Of a DNA stretch of 64,000 nt, positions 11,271-23,363 are shown piece after piece (the first letter of the stretch is position 1; every line of letters starts with the position of its first letter). The translations under genes were made by a program, and so were the position numbers. This stretch comes from Cliona cf. orientalis (Eukaryota > Porifera > Demospongiae > Clionaida > Clionaidae): contig OZ005689.1 of the NCBI GenBank assembly GCA_963930775.1, positions 15,128,923 through 15,192,922 of the forward strand. Direction: 5' to 3'. The notes beneath the pieces are model-generated. The model was not told the DNA's origin. It worked only from the letters and a program-made list of their open reading frames with translations, and did no database searches.

Positions 11271-12253
11271 TAGAGTCAGCAATCAAATATCAGCCACCAC
11301 ATATAATCAGACACCTGTATCTCAGGAATGGAAAGAGCTATGATCACCATTCATGTGCTGACTGGTAGCTCTAGTCAAATACTGATCACACACCAAATCC
11401 AAAGTCTTTGCGATAAACCACGTGTGAGCTAGAGACAAAAATGTTCACCCGTCTGATTTATGCAACTACCAGACGTTTGTAGCTACCAAATTTCAGACAA
11501 TTACTTCCCTCACCGCTAAAAATGATGTGTGAAGTGCCAGATTTGGAACTTATGACCACCTACCCTTACTGTCACTGGCTACCAAATTTTAATCCACAGT
11601 GTTACTTAAATTGAATATGACAAGGCTTTAAGTAGATACTCCTCATGTCATCAATATTCAGACACTTTTTAAGGAAATCAGGTGCAAGACTTGGCTAAGA
11701 AATTCAAAATTGGGTAAAAGATCTTCAATTCATTAAATTAAGACATATACAGCCTAGTTATATGTTCTATTGGTCAATTTGTGATTATCCAAGGGTTGCA
11801 AAGGTGATTTTAAAAATTTTATGATAATTTTGAATCCTTGAATCAGGAAAAATGGAATAAAAGTGTCTGAATATTGATAACTTGAATAGAATCTATTTAA
11901 AGCCTTGTCACATTCAATTACAGAAACATTGTAGGCTAAAATTTGGTGGCCAGTGACAGCAAGGGTAGATAGTCATATGTTCCAAATCTGGCAGTCCACA
12001 CATCATTTTTAGCGGTGAGGGAACTAATTGTCTGAAATTTGGTACAAACGTCTGATAGTTGCATAAATCAGATGGGTGAACATTTTTGTCTCTAGCTCAC
12101 ACATGGTTTATCGCAAAGACTTTGGATTTGGTATGTGATCAGCATTCGACTAGAGCTACCAGTCAGCGCAAGAATGGTGATTATAGCTCTTTCCATTCCT
12201 GAGATATAGGTGTCTGATTATATGTGGTGGCTGATATTTGATTGCTGACTCTA
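11271..12253. mobile_element. Large foldback element with arms of about 400 bp
   Basis: The ends are TAGAGTCAGCAATCAAATAT and its exact inverse ATATTTGATTGCTGACTCTA. The arms pair over about 400 bp, including GTCTTTGCGATAAACCA and TAGCGGTGAGGGAA-type blocks. The central part, about 11612-11910, recurs alone at 18795-19110. No coding capacity and no clear target duplication were found. Confidence 0.85.
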
Positions 12254-13741
12254 GTATGCGGAAACGCCATACGCCCATACATACATGTGCATAGCAACGC
12301 CTTTAGACCGTAATTTCTCGATTATTGGGGGTGTGGCGCGATCACAAACCATACATCAAACTCAATTTCCGGGAAAAAAAATCCCATACGGAGGGTTTTC
12401 CCAAATCCGGTCACATAATAGAGTTGTCGGACAAATCATAGATTATATATATAATCTATGGACAAATCAATTATTCGGACACCAATATCGGGAGAACAGA
12501 AATAGCTACGATCGTCGAGGATGTAGTCCCACCCACGAAATGCTTACAAACCAAATAGGAGCTTGGAGCGATGTTGCGTTTTCACAATATTCCGCCAGAA
12601 ACGGGCCTTGATTATTTGATGCCACAAAGGATGTAAAAAAAAAAATAAAAAATTAATAGAGTAATGAATAAAGGAGTTTCAAGCTTAAAAAGAGGGTACC
12701 TGGCCTTCATGAAGGGCCAGGTCGATGGCTTCAGTGGTGGGGGGTGTGGTGAATGGGGAGAAGGTGGATCGTGAACCTCGAATGCACATAATGGCTGATC
12801 TCATCAAGGAGAAGTTCAATCTACATCTTAGCCAGTGTAGTGTTGAGCTGTAAGATCTTCCTTGCTTCTCGATCGGCTAGGAGAGAGGCCGGCCTCTTGT
12901 ACACAACTGTACTATAGCAATGGTGCCCATACCACCAGCAGCTGAGAAAACCAGTGAGGAGAAAGAGCCATGTTCTACTTCTCGTACACACTCCTCATAA
13001 TATGCCCTCTTCTTTTCCAGCTCATTTTTCCGATAGCACTGTGCTAGGGTGGAACTTCGATAGCAAGGTGCGTACGGGTTGAAAACCCTGACATCAAAGA
13101 ATGCACTCTGTCACTGGGCAAATATCCATCTCCCAAACTATTGGATTGATGGTGGATTGATATAGGAAATTGGATGTGTCTTGATATGTCCTAGACTGCA
13201 TGGCAGTTCAAATTTCTGCTGATGTGCCCACCGCAGGATAGGGCTAAGTGCCGGGTAGCGGACAGATAGTGGGCACATCATGTGTCATACAGCTGTACTC
13301 TAGCAGATAGATGTTGGAGCACATGAAATATCCTACAGTCATCCAATACAGGGAATGTTACAACCACATGAACTATCCCATGCACGCCACGTCACCCCAC
13401 CATTATACAGAAATCAGTACAACATTCCATAACAAATTTACAGCAATCAAGGAATCTAGTATAATAATAATAATTATAGCAAACTTGTGTCTCGAAAGTT
13501 TTCTCCACAAATTGGTATTCTTTGAGTTCTTCCTTCACCTGACACCATCATATCAACTCCATACGGCTTTTAAGATACTGCCAGCGCTAGTGCAGGCATC
13601 GCTGCATTTTTTTCATTTCTGTCGTTTCTTTCTCTCTTTTTTTCTGGACCAATCCTTCCCACTGATCCTACAAACAGTAATGATAATCACACTCCATCGA
13701 AATACACAATCATCCAAAGCCAGATTGATGGAAGTAAAAAA
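12254..13741. other. No gene recognised
   Basis: It contains a short perfect hairpin around 12440-12462 (ATAGATTATATATATAATCTAT). Open stretches at 12285-12611 and 13311-13835 have no recognisable motif, and the latter runs straight into the minisatellite, so neither is called. Confidence 0.35.
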
Positions 13742-14290
13742 AAGCCCAACATATCAGACTCCGAATGTACTCCCACAAAGCCCAACATATCAGACTGACG
13801 GACGTACCACCACAAAGTCCAACATATCAGACTGACGGAAGTTTACCCACAAAGCCCAACATATCAGACTGACGGACGTACCACCACAAAGCCCAACATA
13901 TCAGACTGACGGAAGTATACCCACAAAGCCCAACATATCAGACTGACGGACGTACCACCACAAAGCCCAACATATCAGACTGACGGAAGTATACCCACAA
14001 AGCCCAACATATCAGACTGACGGACGTACCACCACGAAGTCCAATATATCAGACTGACGGAAGTATACCCACAAAGCCCAACATATCAGACTGACAGGAA
14101 TGCTGCCAATTTTAGCTTGTTCCGGTACCATAGCTTGTTCTCAGTTCAGAAGTCAAACACTTTAAGTTATTATCATGAAATTGGCAGCAATCCCAACATA
14201 TCAGACTGACGAACATACACCCACAAAGCCCAACATATTAGACTGACATAAGTACACCCACAAATCCCAATATATCTGACTGACGGACAT
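13742..14290 (+). repeat. 37-bp minisatellite with an alternating two-unit pattern
   Basis: About a dozen copies of a 37-bp unit based on CCCAACATATCAGACTGACG are present. Two variants alternate, one ending GACGTACCACCACAAAG and one ending GAAGTATACCCACAAAG, giving a 74-bp higher-order period. The array is interrupted at about 14093-14190. There are no spacers, so it is a minisatellite and not a CRISPR array. Confidence 0.9.
14093..14190. mobile_element. Tiny TIR insertion (about 97 bp) inside the minisatellite
   Basis: The foreign segment begins AATGCTGCCAATTTTA and ends TGAAATTGGCAGCAAT, so its ends are inverted repeats of about 11-14 bp. It splits a single 37-bp unit. The size and structure fit a very small MITE. 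Confidence 0.6.
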
Positions 14291-14299
14291 AGAACCCAA

Positions 14300-15839
14300 A
14301 CAATATTGACCTCGGAAAGGTATTTTCTTTTTAATGCTCACCCTGCAGCACGCTATAAATATGGGATTTTATAGCTATAGGCCTAATTTTATGCCAAAAT
14401 TAAATAAGCTTACCTCCTGTTGACGTTTATATGGCGCAGAGAACCCGCCCAGAATGCTGTCCTTTCACTTAAAGCAAGTGCATGTTAATGTTCTTAGCTT
14501 CTCAGAGACACATGGAAACACTCCAACTTTTGGCGCCAGATCTTGGGGTACAGAGTTCACCGATCAGCTGCAGATTTAACCCCTTGGTTTAACTCCGCCC
14601 CCTGATGGCCTCACAGTGCTAGCGCTAGCGCTGGAGCTGCCAATCGTGAGAAGACATGGAAGATAGCTTTTCTCCCAGTGAGCCTATGATAGAAGCGGCG
14701 AGTATCAACTTTAGAACAGTGTACCATGCTGATCATGAATGCAGATCTCTGTCAGAAACTATCAGCTATAACATAGTACTATGCAAGTTGATCTATCCTG
14801 ATAGAAGTGTTAGGTTTATGACAGCACAACTATCCACAACATGATATGCAGTATGACGTACGTAAGATAGTTGTAATATCCTGTATCTGGGATAGGCAAA
14901 ATGATAGTTGGTGTGGCCAGTAGTGGACAGGTGAGGGATAGTAGCAGCTGGTCTATCCTCCATCTATCATGCACATCGTGACGTATAGGATAGTTCACTT
15001 TTTGCCCAGTGTGTCTATCTCTTCCCCAAAAGCTTTGTGCTACAATGTCAAGTCGGGCACCATCTTCTCGGTTAGCTGTCCTGTGCTCAAACTGCTCCTG
15101 AGTTACAGGCTGGTAGAGCCATGATTGCTCTCATGATCAGTTAATTGCTATTGTCCAACCTAACACTTGAACTCACATTCAAGATGTACAGTATACGTGC
15201 ACGTAGCTACATGCCAAATGAGTGCAGTTAACTGCACGTGCTGCTCAGTTCCTCCAGTATCCAACAGTATCCAATGGCATATTTCGTACTGATTGATTAT
15301 TTTCGACACTGAATTAGTTTAGTGAAGAGGTATGGAGGTCACAGTGGTAAAGTTTCCTATGTGTCATCAAAGCCCTTGGTTTCATCCATGGGCATTGGAC
15401 AACTGCAACCACATGGCAAGGATGGGGGAGGAGGCTCAAAGACCTAAAACAGAATGGGGGGAGCTAGTCTATTGCCAGAGCTATTTCAGTTTAAATCAGT
15501 ATTCTAAGAAGGAATGTTGACCTATCCAGCTATAGCTAGGTCCCTATGCTGTACATCTATCACTGAATGTATTATTTAGCTGATAATCAATACGGGTTGG
15601 TAACATTAGAACATCATCGGATAGTTAGCTATACAGTCACCATAACAGATCTGTTATCTACCTAGTTTCAATCACAAGCATAGTCTCAGCGAAGTACAGT
15701 GATACTGTAGCTAATCCTGAATAAGACCACCATTAGCATAGGGAAATGAAAGGACTAACTTGCAAAACTGACATCGGCATTCAAATCAACTATCATCCAA
15801 CAAGTAAATGAGAGGATGTTAATGGTTCTTCTAAATCAT
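14300..15839. other. No gene recognised
   Basis: Short open stretches (14656-14844, 15332-15520) lack domains, splice support and compositional signal. No repeat boundary could be fixed in this interval. Confidence 0.35.
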
Positions 15840-16460
15840 CGGAGGACACATATGCGAGGGGGCGAGAATTGCTTCCACCTCTATGACCGCAGTAGTCAAC
15901 TCATCATAAATGAGCTTCACCCGGCCTATCATCTTCTCTTCATAGACTTGATCAATTTTTAAAGATCCCCCCCCTCCCCCGCTCCCACCAGGGAGCTTTC
16001 TTGAGGTTAAAACACCACTTCACACCATTCTGTGACAGATATCGCTTAACGTCCTTTTGGTCCATAATGGATCTAACTATTATACCTTGGCGGCAGCTTT
16101 AAAGGTCTTGCCATTATCTGAGAGGATCTTGTGTGGGAGTCCCCTCCTTGCATAGAACTGCTTGAGACTCCTGATCATGAAAGTGTAAGTGATCAGATCT
16201 GGTACTATGTCCAAATGTACTGCATGAGTTACACAATAGGTGTAAAGGCAGATCCAAGTGTTACCGCTCCTCGTCACTCCTTGCATCTGAGTGTAGAGAG
16301 GTCCAGCAAAGTTGACAGCAGTATATGAAAAGGGTGGTTCTTCCTTCAAACGGAACGGAAGTGGTGAAAGTCGATGAAGTGGCCTCCCCTCAAACTTTTG
16401 GTAGAAAGTACTTTTGTAGATTATAGATTGGATGAAGCTTCTACCCTCATACTTGGATCT
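15840..16460 (-). pseudogene. Degenerate BEL/Pao-type retrotransposon integrase
   Basis: Reading the minus strand from about 16460 downward gives, in order, a KFEGRPLHRLSPLPFRL-like linker, then PFSYTAVNFAGPLY (integrase core start with the first acidic position changed to N), HAVHLDIVPDL, FYARRGLPHKILSDNG (second catalytic Asp), a KWCFNLKKAPWW segment and ELTTAVIEVEAIL. This order is diagnostic for BEL/Pao-family retrotransposon integrases. Frames shift between blocks, the segment after APWW is shortened, and no LTRs or reverse transcriptase were recognised, so it is a dead fragment. Confidence 0.8.
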
Positions 16461-16464
16461 TGCT

Positions 16465-17043
16465 TCTGTAAGTGTCTCCTTGATGATATGTTATGCTGCA
16501 CCAGACTATGAATATCCTTAATTTGTAATCAAAGTGGTTAGGTGATGTCCCCTGCTTAGCAACACAGGAACCCCTGGTGGATTAGTCAAGATCTGCATTT
16601 CCAAGTCTCGAACCACATCTTCAGACATTAATGGCATAAAATTTTGCAATAAGATTAAATTGCCTCTTCCACGTTTCGTGACTCAGTGATCCAAAGCTTT
16701 TCAGCTTGGCAAGGTCATCATATTATTGTTGTTAATAATATAAACATTGACCAGGGTTGAAGGTCAACTATGCTCATTAGGCACCATGGATTAGTTAAAT
16801 AGGTCACTATCTGGACTTCGGCTGTAATTTTCTTGAGTGTGTGCTGGGGCTCAACTTGACTATAGCTAGCAGCGTCTTACAGCCATCCTGGAATGTATCA
16901 ACAGCTGTGAGGTCGTCCTCAACCCTACCCGTTAGTTCCAAACTACTATTCATAGCCGTCAGCATGAGGCACTGGGATTGAAACTGAAGTTATTCATGGT
17001 GATAACAATCAGTCAGACAACGAGGAAGGAGGGTCAGAGTTAA
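16465..17043. other. Probable decayed continuation of the retroelement; no gene
   Basis: The minus strand gives scattered short retroelement-like peptides but no block that can be assigned with confidence. No promoter or splice signals of a host gene are seen. Confidence 0.25.
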
Positions 17044-17203
17044 ACTGGTACAATTATACTAACGTTGGGAGAGTTGGAAGTCTATTTTAAAGAAGTTGGC
17101 AGGGAGCACCATAATCACATGGTACTGGTACAATTATACTAACGTTGGGAGAGTTGGAAGTCTATTTTAAAGAAGTTGGCAGGGAGCACCATAATCACAT
17201 GCA
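17044..17203 (+). repeat. Exact tandem duplication, 80-bp period
   Basis: The sequence starting ACTGGTACAATTATACTAAC at 17044 repeats without change at 17124. The perfect identity over nearly 80 bp indicates a recent duplication or an assembly artefact. Confidence 0.92.
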
Positions 17204-17380
17204 CTATTTATAAAGTAACCAGTAGTAAAAATTGTGTCAAAATAGCTAATTGACTTTTTTGTAATAATAATATTATTATAGGCTAAGTTTCTTTATTATC
17301 ATGCGGTAGATTTAGTAGCTATCCTATAGCTACCTGTATGTCATACTCATATAAACCCCTGATTTTATTCTTTTCTGCAG

Positions 17381-18503
17381 GTAAAAGTTTATGCCAGTAA
17401 AGGTAAAGCAATAACAGAAAGAAAATAAAGTGACCAAGGGGTAGTGCTTTTCGAGTGTAGACGTATAGACGACCTAACGGTTATTGATGGATCAAATTTC
17501 CTTGACTTCACAAGAAATATCATATTTTCATCTTTCGCAATGCTCAATATTTTCTTACTGGGTGTAACCTTGACTTTCTTCTCAAAATTTTTCAAATGGC
17601 TATATCACACAACTGATGAAATGAAGGGAATATATTTTTCATTATCAGTGGTTGCAATTCTTGGGAATGTAGGATTTTTCATTGCTGAAGTAGTCTATAC
17701 TACTGAGTTCATTGAATTAGGTTATTTTCTGAATGACTTCAAAACTTACATTGCAGTTAGATATACTCTAACTACAATAATATTTATCTTGGACATTGTT
17801 ACCACAGCAAAATGCATATTCAATGAAATGATGGATAAAAAAATTGAAAATACTAAATGTGATAGAGTAATGCAAAGGATTAAAATTGCGTTTTATATCA
17901 TATCATCATGTAATATTTTGTGGTCTATCCACCGTTGTGCCTCCGCCCTTATTGTGTTTGCACTAAACATTCCTGTGGTACCTGCAGCCTCTATTGGTAC
18001 ATTATCATTAGCTTTATTAGCTACAATCGGCTGTGTTTTAGTGATTTTTTTATTGGAAAAATCTTAAATCTCATTGTAATTCAGGTAATGATAATTCTGG
18101 TTCATCAGGAATTGTTTCAGGTGTTGATCATCCTCTTTCATCAGGAATTACTTCAGGTGTTGATCATCCTGTTTCATCAAGAAGCACTTCAGGTGTTGAT
18201 CATCCTGCTGCTGGTTCATCAGGCGATGATAATTCTTGTTCACAGTCCGTGCACAATATCATCACTACCTGTGCAAGAGGTCTTGTGCTGTTAATAGGAG
18301 TTGTTGTTATCATTATGTTGATGCTATCGTATCTGTTAATACTCTGGGATGGAGCACGATCTTCAGGAATTGAGGGATTCCTCCTAGCAGTGCTTCCAGG
18401 TATTGCTCTTACAGTTATTGGGTGGATAGTTGAGAAGAAATCTGAATATTTACGCAATACTCTGTGTGCAAAACCAGAACATGGTACATCAGATATATCT
18501 TAA
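17381..18503 (+). pseudogene. Multi-pass membrane protein, 3' exons, with an in-frame TAA
   Basis: After the acceptor TTTTCTGCAG (17371-17380) one frame reads 15 codons, meets a TAA at 17426, then continues for about 213 codons with four or five hydrophobic helices (around FSSFAMLNIFLLGVTLTF, IYFSLSVVAILGNVGFF, YTLTTIIFILDIVTT, IAFYIISSCNILW and a final one before a stop at 18067). An alternative is a splice from 17996 (ATTG|GTACAT) to 18085 (AATTCAG|GT), both phase 1. This joins a Ser/Gly linker with three SGVDHP repeats and two more hydrophobic segments (LVLLIGVVVIIMLMLSYLL; GFLLAVLPGIALTVIGWIV) before a stop at 18503. The two outcomes would give different C-termini. The phase-0 start fits the donor at 10274. 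The family is not recognised, and the TAA may be a lesion or a sequence error. Confidence 0.6.
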
Positions 18504-18794
18504 TCTTGAGTTTTAATAGTCTGCTTTGAACGATGCATCATAAGAAAATTAATGTTTTGTAGCTATAGTATATAGTTGAGGTATTATGTACAGAAAAAAA
18601 TACTTCTCATTCATATAGTATAATTATTTGGTTGTGTTTATTAGTTCTTGGAACCAAAAAGTGTCAAATGCCGGTGCTTTAATAATATTGTGTCAAATAC
18701 AAAATATTATTTGTTGTGTTGTGTTATAGCTGCAATGTCATAATAGCTACATGATATTGTATTGTGCCATTTATCTGTTAGCTACTTGAATCAA

Positions 18795-19110
18795 ATAATA
18801 TTATGACAAGGCTTTAAGTACATACTCCTCATGTCATCAATATTCAGACATTGTTTATAGAAATCAGGTGCAAGACTTGGCTATATAAGAAATTTAAAAG
18901 ACCTTCAATTCATTAAATTAAGACAAACTCAACCTAGTTAATACTTATACGTTCTATTGGTCAATTTGTGATTATCCAAGGGTTGCAAAGATTTTAGATA
19001 CTTTAAATTTATGCATGATAATTTGAATCACTGAATCAAGAATAATGGAACAAAAGTGTCTGAATATTGATGAATCAGATGTGAGTAGAATCTATTTAAA
19101 GCCTTGGGTA
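18795..19110. repeat. Short copy of the foldback core
   Basis: It is collinear with about 11612-11910, including GACAAGGCTTTAAGTA at the start and CTATTTAAAGCCTTG at the end, with AAAAGTGTCTGAATATTGAT inside. The large outer arms of 11271-12253 are absent, so it is either the simpler ancestral element or a deletion derivative. Confidence 0.8.
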
Positions 19111-19241
19111 GGGAAGGGTAGCTATACAAGTGCTGGTTCTTGGTGCCCATTAGCTATATCAGAATCCTTTTCCCGGGAAGAAAATCTTGGAACTTGTATA
19201 CAAGTGCTACAATAATGAACTAGAGCTCTGTAGAGCACATA

Positions 19242-19634
19242 CCCCGCGCGCTCTGCAATACTCTGCAATATTGCAACTTGGGCAAAGCTGTTTTATGACT
19301 TGACGACCCTTTTCAACACTGAGCTTGAGCATGCGCAGTTGCATCAGCATACTAAAAGAGTGGGTGTGGTCGACAAACCATAGGCATGCAGAACAGAAAA
19401 TGCACGATTTGTAGCACTAGTAAGCCTTTTTGAGCAATTCGAAGCGCGTATAAACCAGTTTTTCACCGATATCTATCGATTGGTTGTGCTTACAACACGC
19501 ACAGACGCCTAGAACTCGAGATCTGGCGATTTTCGTGCCGACGACAACTACAACAACAACAACAACAACAACAACAGACATACAAACCGATTGCTTTACC
19601 CCGCGCGCATTACCCCTTGCGCATGCGCGCGGGG
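19242..19634. mobile_element. TIR element with CCCCGCGCGC ends, copy 1
   Basis: The left end is CCCCGCGCGCTCTG and the right end GCATGCGCGCGGGG, with TA on each side. A diverged copy lies at 55744-56108, a fragment near 20160-20260, and a decayed relative at about 58870-59390. An (ACA)n microsatellite occupies 19547-19576. About 20 bp upstream (AGAGCTCTGTAGA) is shared by both full copies, so the true boundary may extend left. Confidence 0.7.
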
Positions 19635-19789
19635 TAATTATTGATGAGTTACGTAGGCCTGATGGCTAGTGCATCTAGCCGAGAGCCACAGAGACAGCAT
19701 CATCACTGCCAGGAATATTTCACAAGAGAAAGTTATAACCTTTCTAGGGTTTTAGATGCACAAAATGTATGAGGGTTACAGGTGAGTTC

Positions 19790-20165
19790 AGATAATGAAG
19801 TTTGTTAACTTCATTTTTTATGGTCAAGCTGGCTTATAATGCATGTACTTGTGATGTAGAATCTATAGATCAGATTCTGTGATGCTATAGTAGTACAGTT
19901 CGGTGGCTAATAGCTACAGACTAGCATGAATGAATGCAAAAATTAAGGCTCCATCTATTATATTATTTAACTACTATCTTGATATTGTGTATACTGCATG
20001 TGTCTCAGTCCATGAGTCACTTGATGGATGAGGAAAGTTCATATCGGATGAAAGAGGGTTAATCTACTTTTTTTCAAGGCTATGCACCTCAGCTGCTCTG
20101 TGGGAGTAAGGATGGGCACGAGGCTATATAGCTGCTGCTCTGCCTTTTACCAGGATTAGGTTTCC
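19790..20165 (+). repeat. Dispersed repeat, copy 1 (partner at 30508-30925)
   Basis: From GGTCAAGCTGGCTTATAATG to TTTTACCAGGATTAGG-type sequence it is collinear with 30508-30925 in the same orientation, with small indels. Upstream blocks at about 19125-19215 and 19637-19670 also match 29040-29088 and 29939-30025, so both belong to one larger dispersed repeat broken by later insertions. Confidence 0.8.
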
Positions 20166-20566
20166 ATGAGATCTCCAGATTTGGCGATATTTTTGTTGAT
20201 AATGACAACGACACGACCGATTACTTTACCCCTTTGCGCATGCATGCGCGCTAGGTAAATATCCTGCCATTGGATTATCTTCATGTGGTTGAATGTATTT
20301 TGAAGAATTTTGATCAGATACAAGCCACAAGTAGCTAAGTCACAAAAACTACAAAAGAGTGTGTTAAAAAACCCTATACAACAGAATTGAACCAACTGAA
20401 CATGAAACACACTTTACTCATAATATTATGTAATGTATGCCATGGGCGTTTCCAGTCCCTTTCCCCCTTTTAATGTCTATACTGTTGCCTGATGGTATTC
20501 TAAGTCGACTAACTTAAAGACATGTACACATGCTATTAATGGGGCCATCAAAGGTTTATGTAATAT

Positions 20567-21242
20567 CAAGGGCTTATCGAGCCGCCGTAGGCGGCGAGAG
20601 GGCATGTAACGTACGTAGACGGCGAAATCCAACATGTTACTAAAAATAGATTTTATGGACTATCTATGAAATTTTGTTTGATGGCTTATTAGCCCGTTCT
20701 TTTCGAGATTTGACAAAGAAGAGAGGCTATCATGGTCCTTTCAGGTGGTTCTCAACGCTGCCAAGTGTCAGAAACAAAATCGAGCGGAGTCTGAGCCTCC
20801 AGCAGTGTAAAGCTCCCGCTCATTTTACCGCCCAACGACAGAGACAGAAGCGATGGGGTAAGCTTCTGGTTTTGTTGTATTGAAGACTAGCTTAGAATGA
20901 AGGCCTTCGACGTCTCATGACCCCAGCTTAGTCTGATAGAGTGTGTGATGGCGTTTTGTCAGCTCAGAGCTGTTTTTCACCGCCACCGTCTCTGATCAAC
21001 TCGAGTATAGCTTCGTTTTCACTTGTCTCGACGATTGGTGTTGCCTTCTGGATCTTCGGTGCTGCCAATAAAGGCTTAGCGTGGAAGTAGGTCGCTGTAA
21101 AACCAGGTACAAACGTTGCCTATGCTAGTTTGTTCATTGAACGTTTTGCTATTTTTAGTAACAATTAGGATTTCGCCGTCTACGTTAGCACCACGCGGGT
21201 TACATGCCCTCTCGCCGCCTACGGCGGCTCGATAAGCCCTTG
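20567..21242. mobile_element. TIR element CAAGGGCTTATCGAGCC with 7-bp TSD
   Basis: The ends are exact inverses for about 35 bp: CAAGGGCTTATCGAGCCGCC at the left and GGCGGCTCGATAAGCCCTTG at the right, then a continuing GGCGAAATCC block. GTAATAT precedes it at 20560-20566. The matching right copy, GTAATA plus T, is split by the next element and resumes at 23364. A hAT or P-like origin is possible but not shown. The internal sequence encodes nothing recognisable. Confidence 0.85.
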
Positions 21243-21248
21243 GTAATA

Positions 21249-23353
21249 GGGATCGACTAAGTTCACCCTGTTTGAAACGGTTACGTCATTGGTCCCACCC
21301 ACTTCACGCGGCGCAGCGCATCGTTGGCCGCCGCTAGTACTTGCACTCTGAACCACCCATATTGAACAGCCATCACCAAAGAAGTCAGAGTTTAGGGAAG
21401 GTTGTGTCTGCTTGTGCCATGGCCTGAAGAAGAAGTAGTAGTACAGCAGGGATGTTCAAGCCTGGAGGAGCTTGGATTGTTTCCATGTAGCAGACCTACT
21501 GCAAAGGTACATGCACTCATTTAGCCTCGTCCCAAGGGCCTGGGGACGAGGCAAGCACTCATTAGCCTCGTACCCAGGCTCAAGAGCTGAGTCATCTTTA
21601 TTAAAATTGATAGTAAAGGTACTTGTAGAGGTGCAGATTCTACAGTGGCAGCTTGCTCTGTTAGTCAGTTGGTCATAAATCAATGGTGAAAATTACTAAT
21701 AACTTAATTAGCTTTGTAGTCCACAAATCTGCAATTGCATATCGACATCAAGCTCTCCCTTGTGTACACATCTTCACTGTACAAAACTATGAAACTTTGA
21801 AGTTATATAGAAACACTAAGTTTATTATACTGATTGGTTTGACTGGTAGTTACATATGTCACTGTGTCAAGGGACTTCCGAAAGGAATGGTATATACCTG
21901 CTATGAAGGATAGGATACCTTGAGCTGCTCTCATCACATGCAAAGGCAACGTGAGTAGCTATGGTACACACGCACGGTAGACCATCAAAATCCAGGTCTG
22001 GAATAACCTTGTACCCAGGTCAATTCACAAGGCTAGGTCTAGAAATACATTGTCCGTAGAAAAGAGAATAATATTATCAGTACATACACACAAATTAAAA
22101 TAATGTAAAAATACAGTTATATAAATAGAAATAGTCACTTTGATGTTCACTCTTTGCCAAATATGTCCTGTACAAAGGGGAAATATTCCTCTATACAATA
22201 CAGAATTTAATTTTGCTTATGGAAGGTGCGTTAAAATTAATTAAAACATTGGAAACTAAGGACAAACATTCTAAATAGCCAATTGCTACATGTACAACAA
22301 TGTATGCACACACACACGTACACATACACATACACAAGTACATACATACAGTGTTATTATCCAGTTACAGAGTACCCAAAGTGGTCAGGAACATGAACCC
22401 GTGTACTTACGTTTTTCATAATGTGGGTACGTTTTCCATAATGCAGCTGGGACCAGAAAGAGGAGTGGGTGTGGCGATTGCCAAGGCTGTGGCTACCGAA
22501 CAACAGGACTGTGGCACCTGCATCAATTGGGAAATTGTGTACTTAAATCTTTGATATATTCAAGTATTAAAGACACCCTATCACCGTTGATTTATGTTCA
22601 ATTAGGCATTCACTTGACTAAGAGAGCAAACTGCTACTGTAGAACCTGCACCTTCACCTTACCTTCACCATTAATTTTAATAAAGGGCTATTACAGATAA
22701 TAGGCGTACACCCCTATGGAGGAAGAGATAGATGTTCATTACCCTAAATACCAATTAAAGTGCAAAAATAACCATCAAGACTAATCAATTTGCTCATTTT
22801 ACCCTATAAAACTAATCAACAATCTCGATTTCACCCTACAAAACTAATAGTAATTCATACCCTGACCAGCTACTCCATCAAATTATACTAATCATTCACT
22901 ACCATGCCCCCTCAATACTTTACTATCTACAATGGTGCCTACAATACCTCATTAAAATCCATAAAAATGCCCTCAATACTTTCCTTAAATCTTGATCCTA
23001 CAATACTAATCAACCTTCCTCCATAGGAGTGTATCCTCATTATCTGGAATAGCCCAAAGATGAGTGCACGTACCAAGTTTGCAGTAGGTCTGCTACATGG
23101 GAACAGTCCAAGCTCCTCCAGGCGTGAACATCCCTGCTGTACTACTACCTCTTCTTCAGGCCATGGCACAAACAGACAGACACAACCTTCCCTAGCTCTA
23201 GCTTTGACTTCTTTGTAGATGGCAAAATTAATTTTGGTAATATGGGTGGTTCAGAGTGCAAGTACTAGCGGCGGCCAACGATGCGCTGCGCCGCGTGAAG
23301 TGGGTGGGACCAATGACGTAACCGTTTCAAACAGGGTGAACTTAGTCGATCCC
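21249..23353. mobile_element. Long-TIR foldback element GGGATCGACTAAG with exact 10-bp TSD
   Basis: The ends GGGATCGACTAAGTTCACCC and GGGTGAACTTAGTCGATCCC begin inverted arms of about 270 bp that include GGTCCCACCCACTTCACGCG and the GCCATGGCCTGAAGAAGAAG-like block. CTTGGTAATA flanks both sides exactly (21239-21248 and 23354-23363). It landed across the right junction of the 20567-21242 element. Its right arm is interrupted by the MITE at 22685-23055. A related 588-bp copy at 45117-45704 also has a 10-bp duplication. The TSD length suits Mutator/FB-like elements (inference). Confidence 0.92.
22685..23055. mobile_element. MITE, GGGCTATTCCAG family, copy 2
   Basis: Inverted ends GGGCTATTACAGATAAT and ATTATCTGGAATAGCCC are flanked by AAA on both sides. 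The body aligns with 10351-10730, including the CCCTAAATACCAATTAAAGT block. It is inserted in the right arm of the 21249-23353 element and so is younger than it. Confidence 0.87.
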
Positions 23354-23363
23354 CTTGGTAATA

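Noticed and set aside
13311-13835. 174-codon open frame
   Set aside because: Low-complexity composition, ends inside the minisatellite, no domain and no splice partner.
13742-14290. Regularly repeated 37-bp units, as in a CRISPR array
   Set aside because: Units are directly adjacent without unique spacers, and the context is animal DNA; it is a minisatellite.
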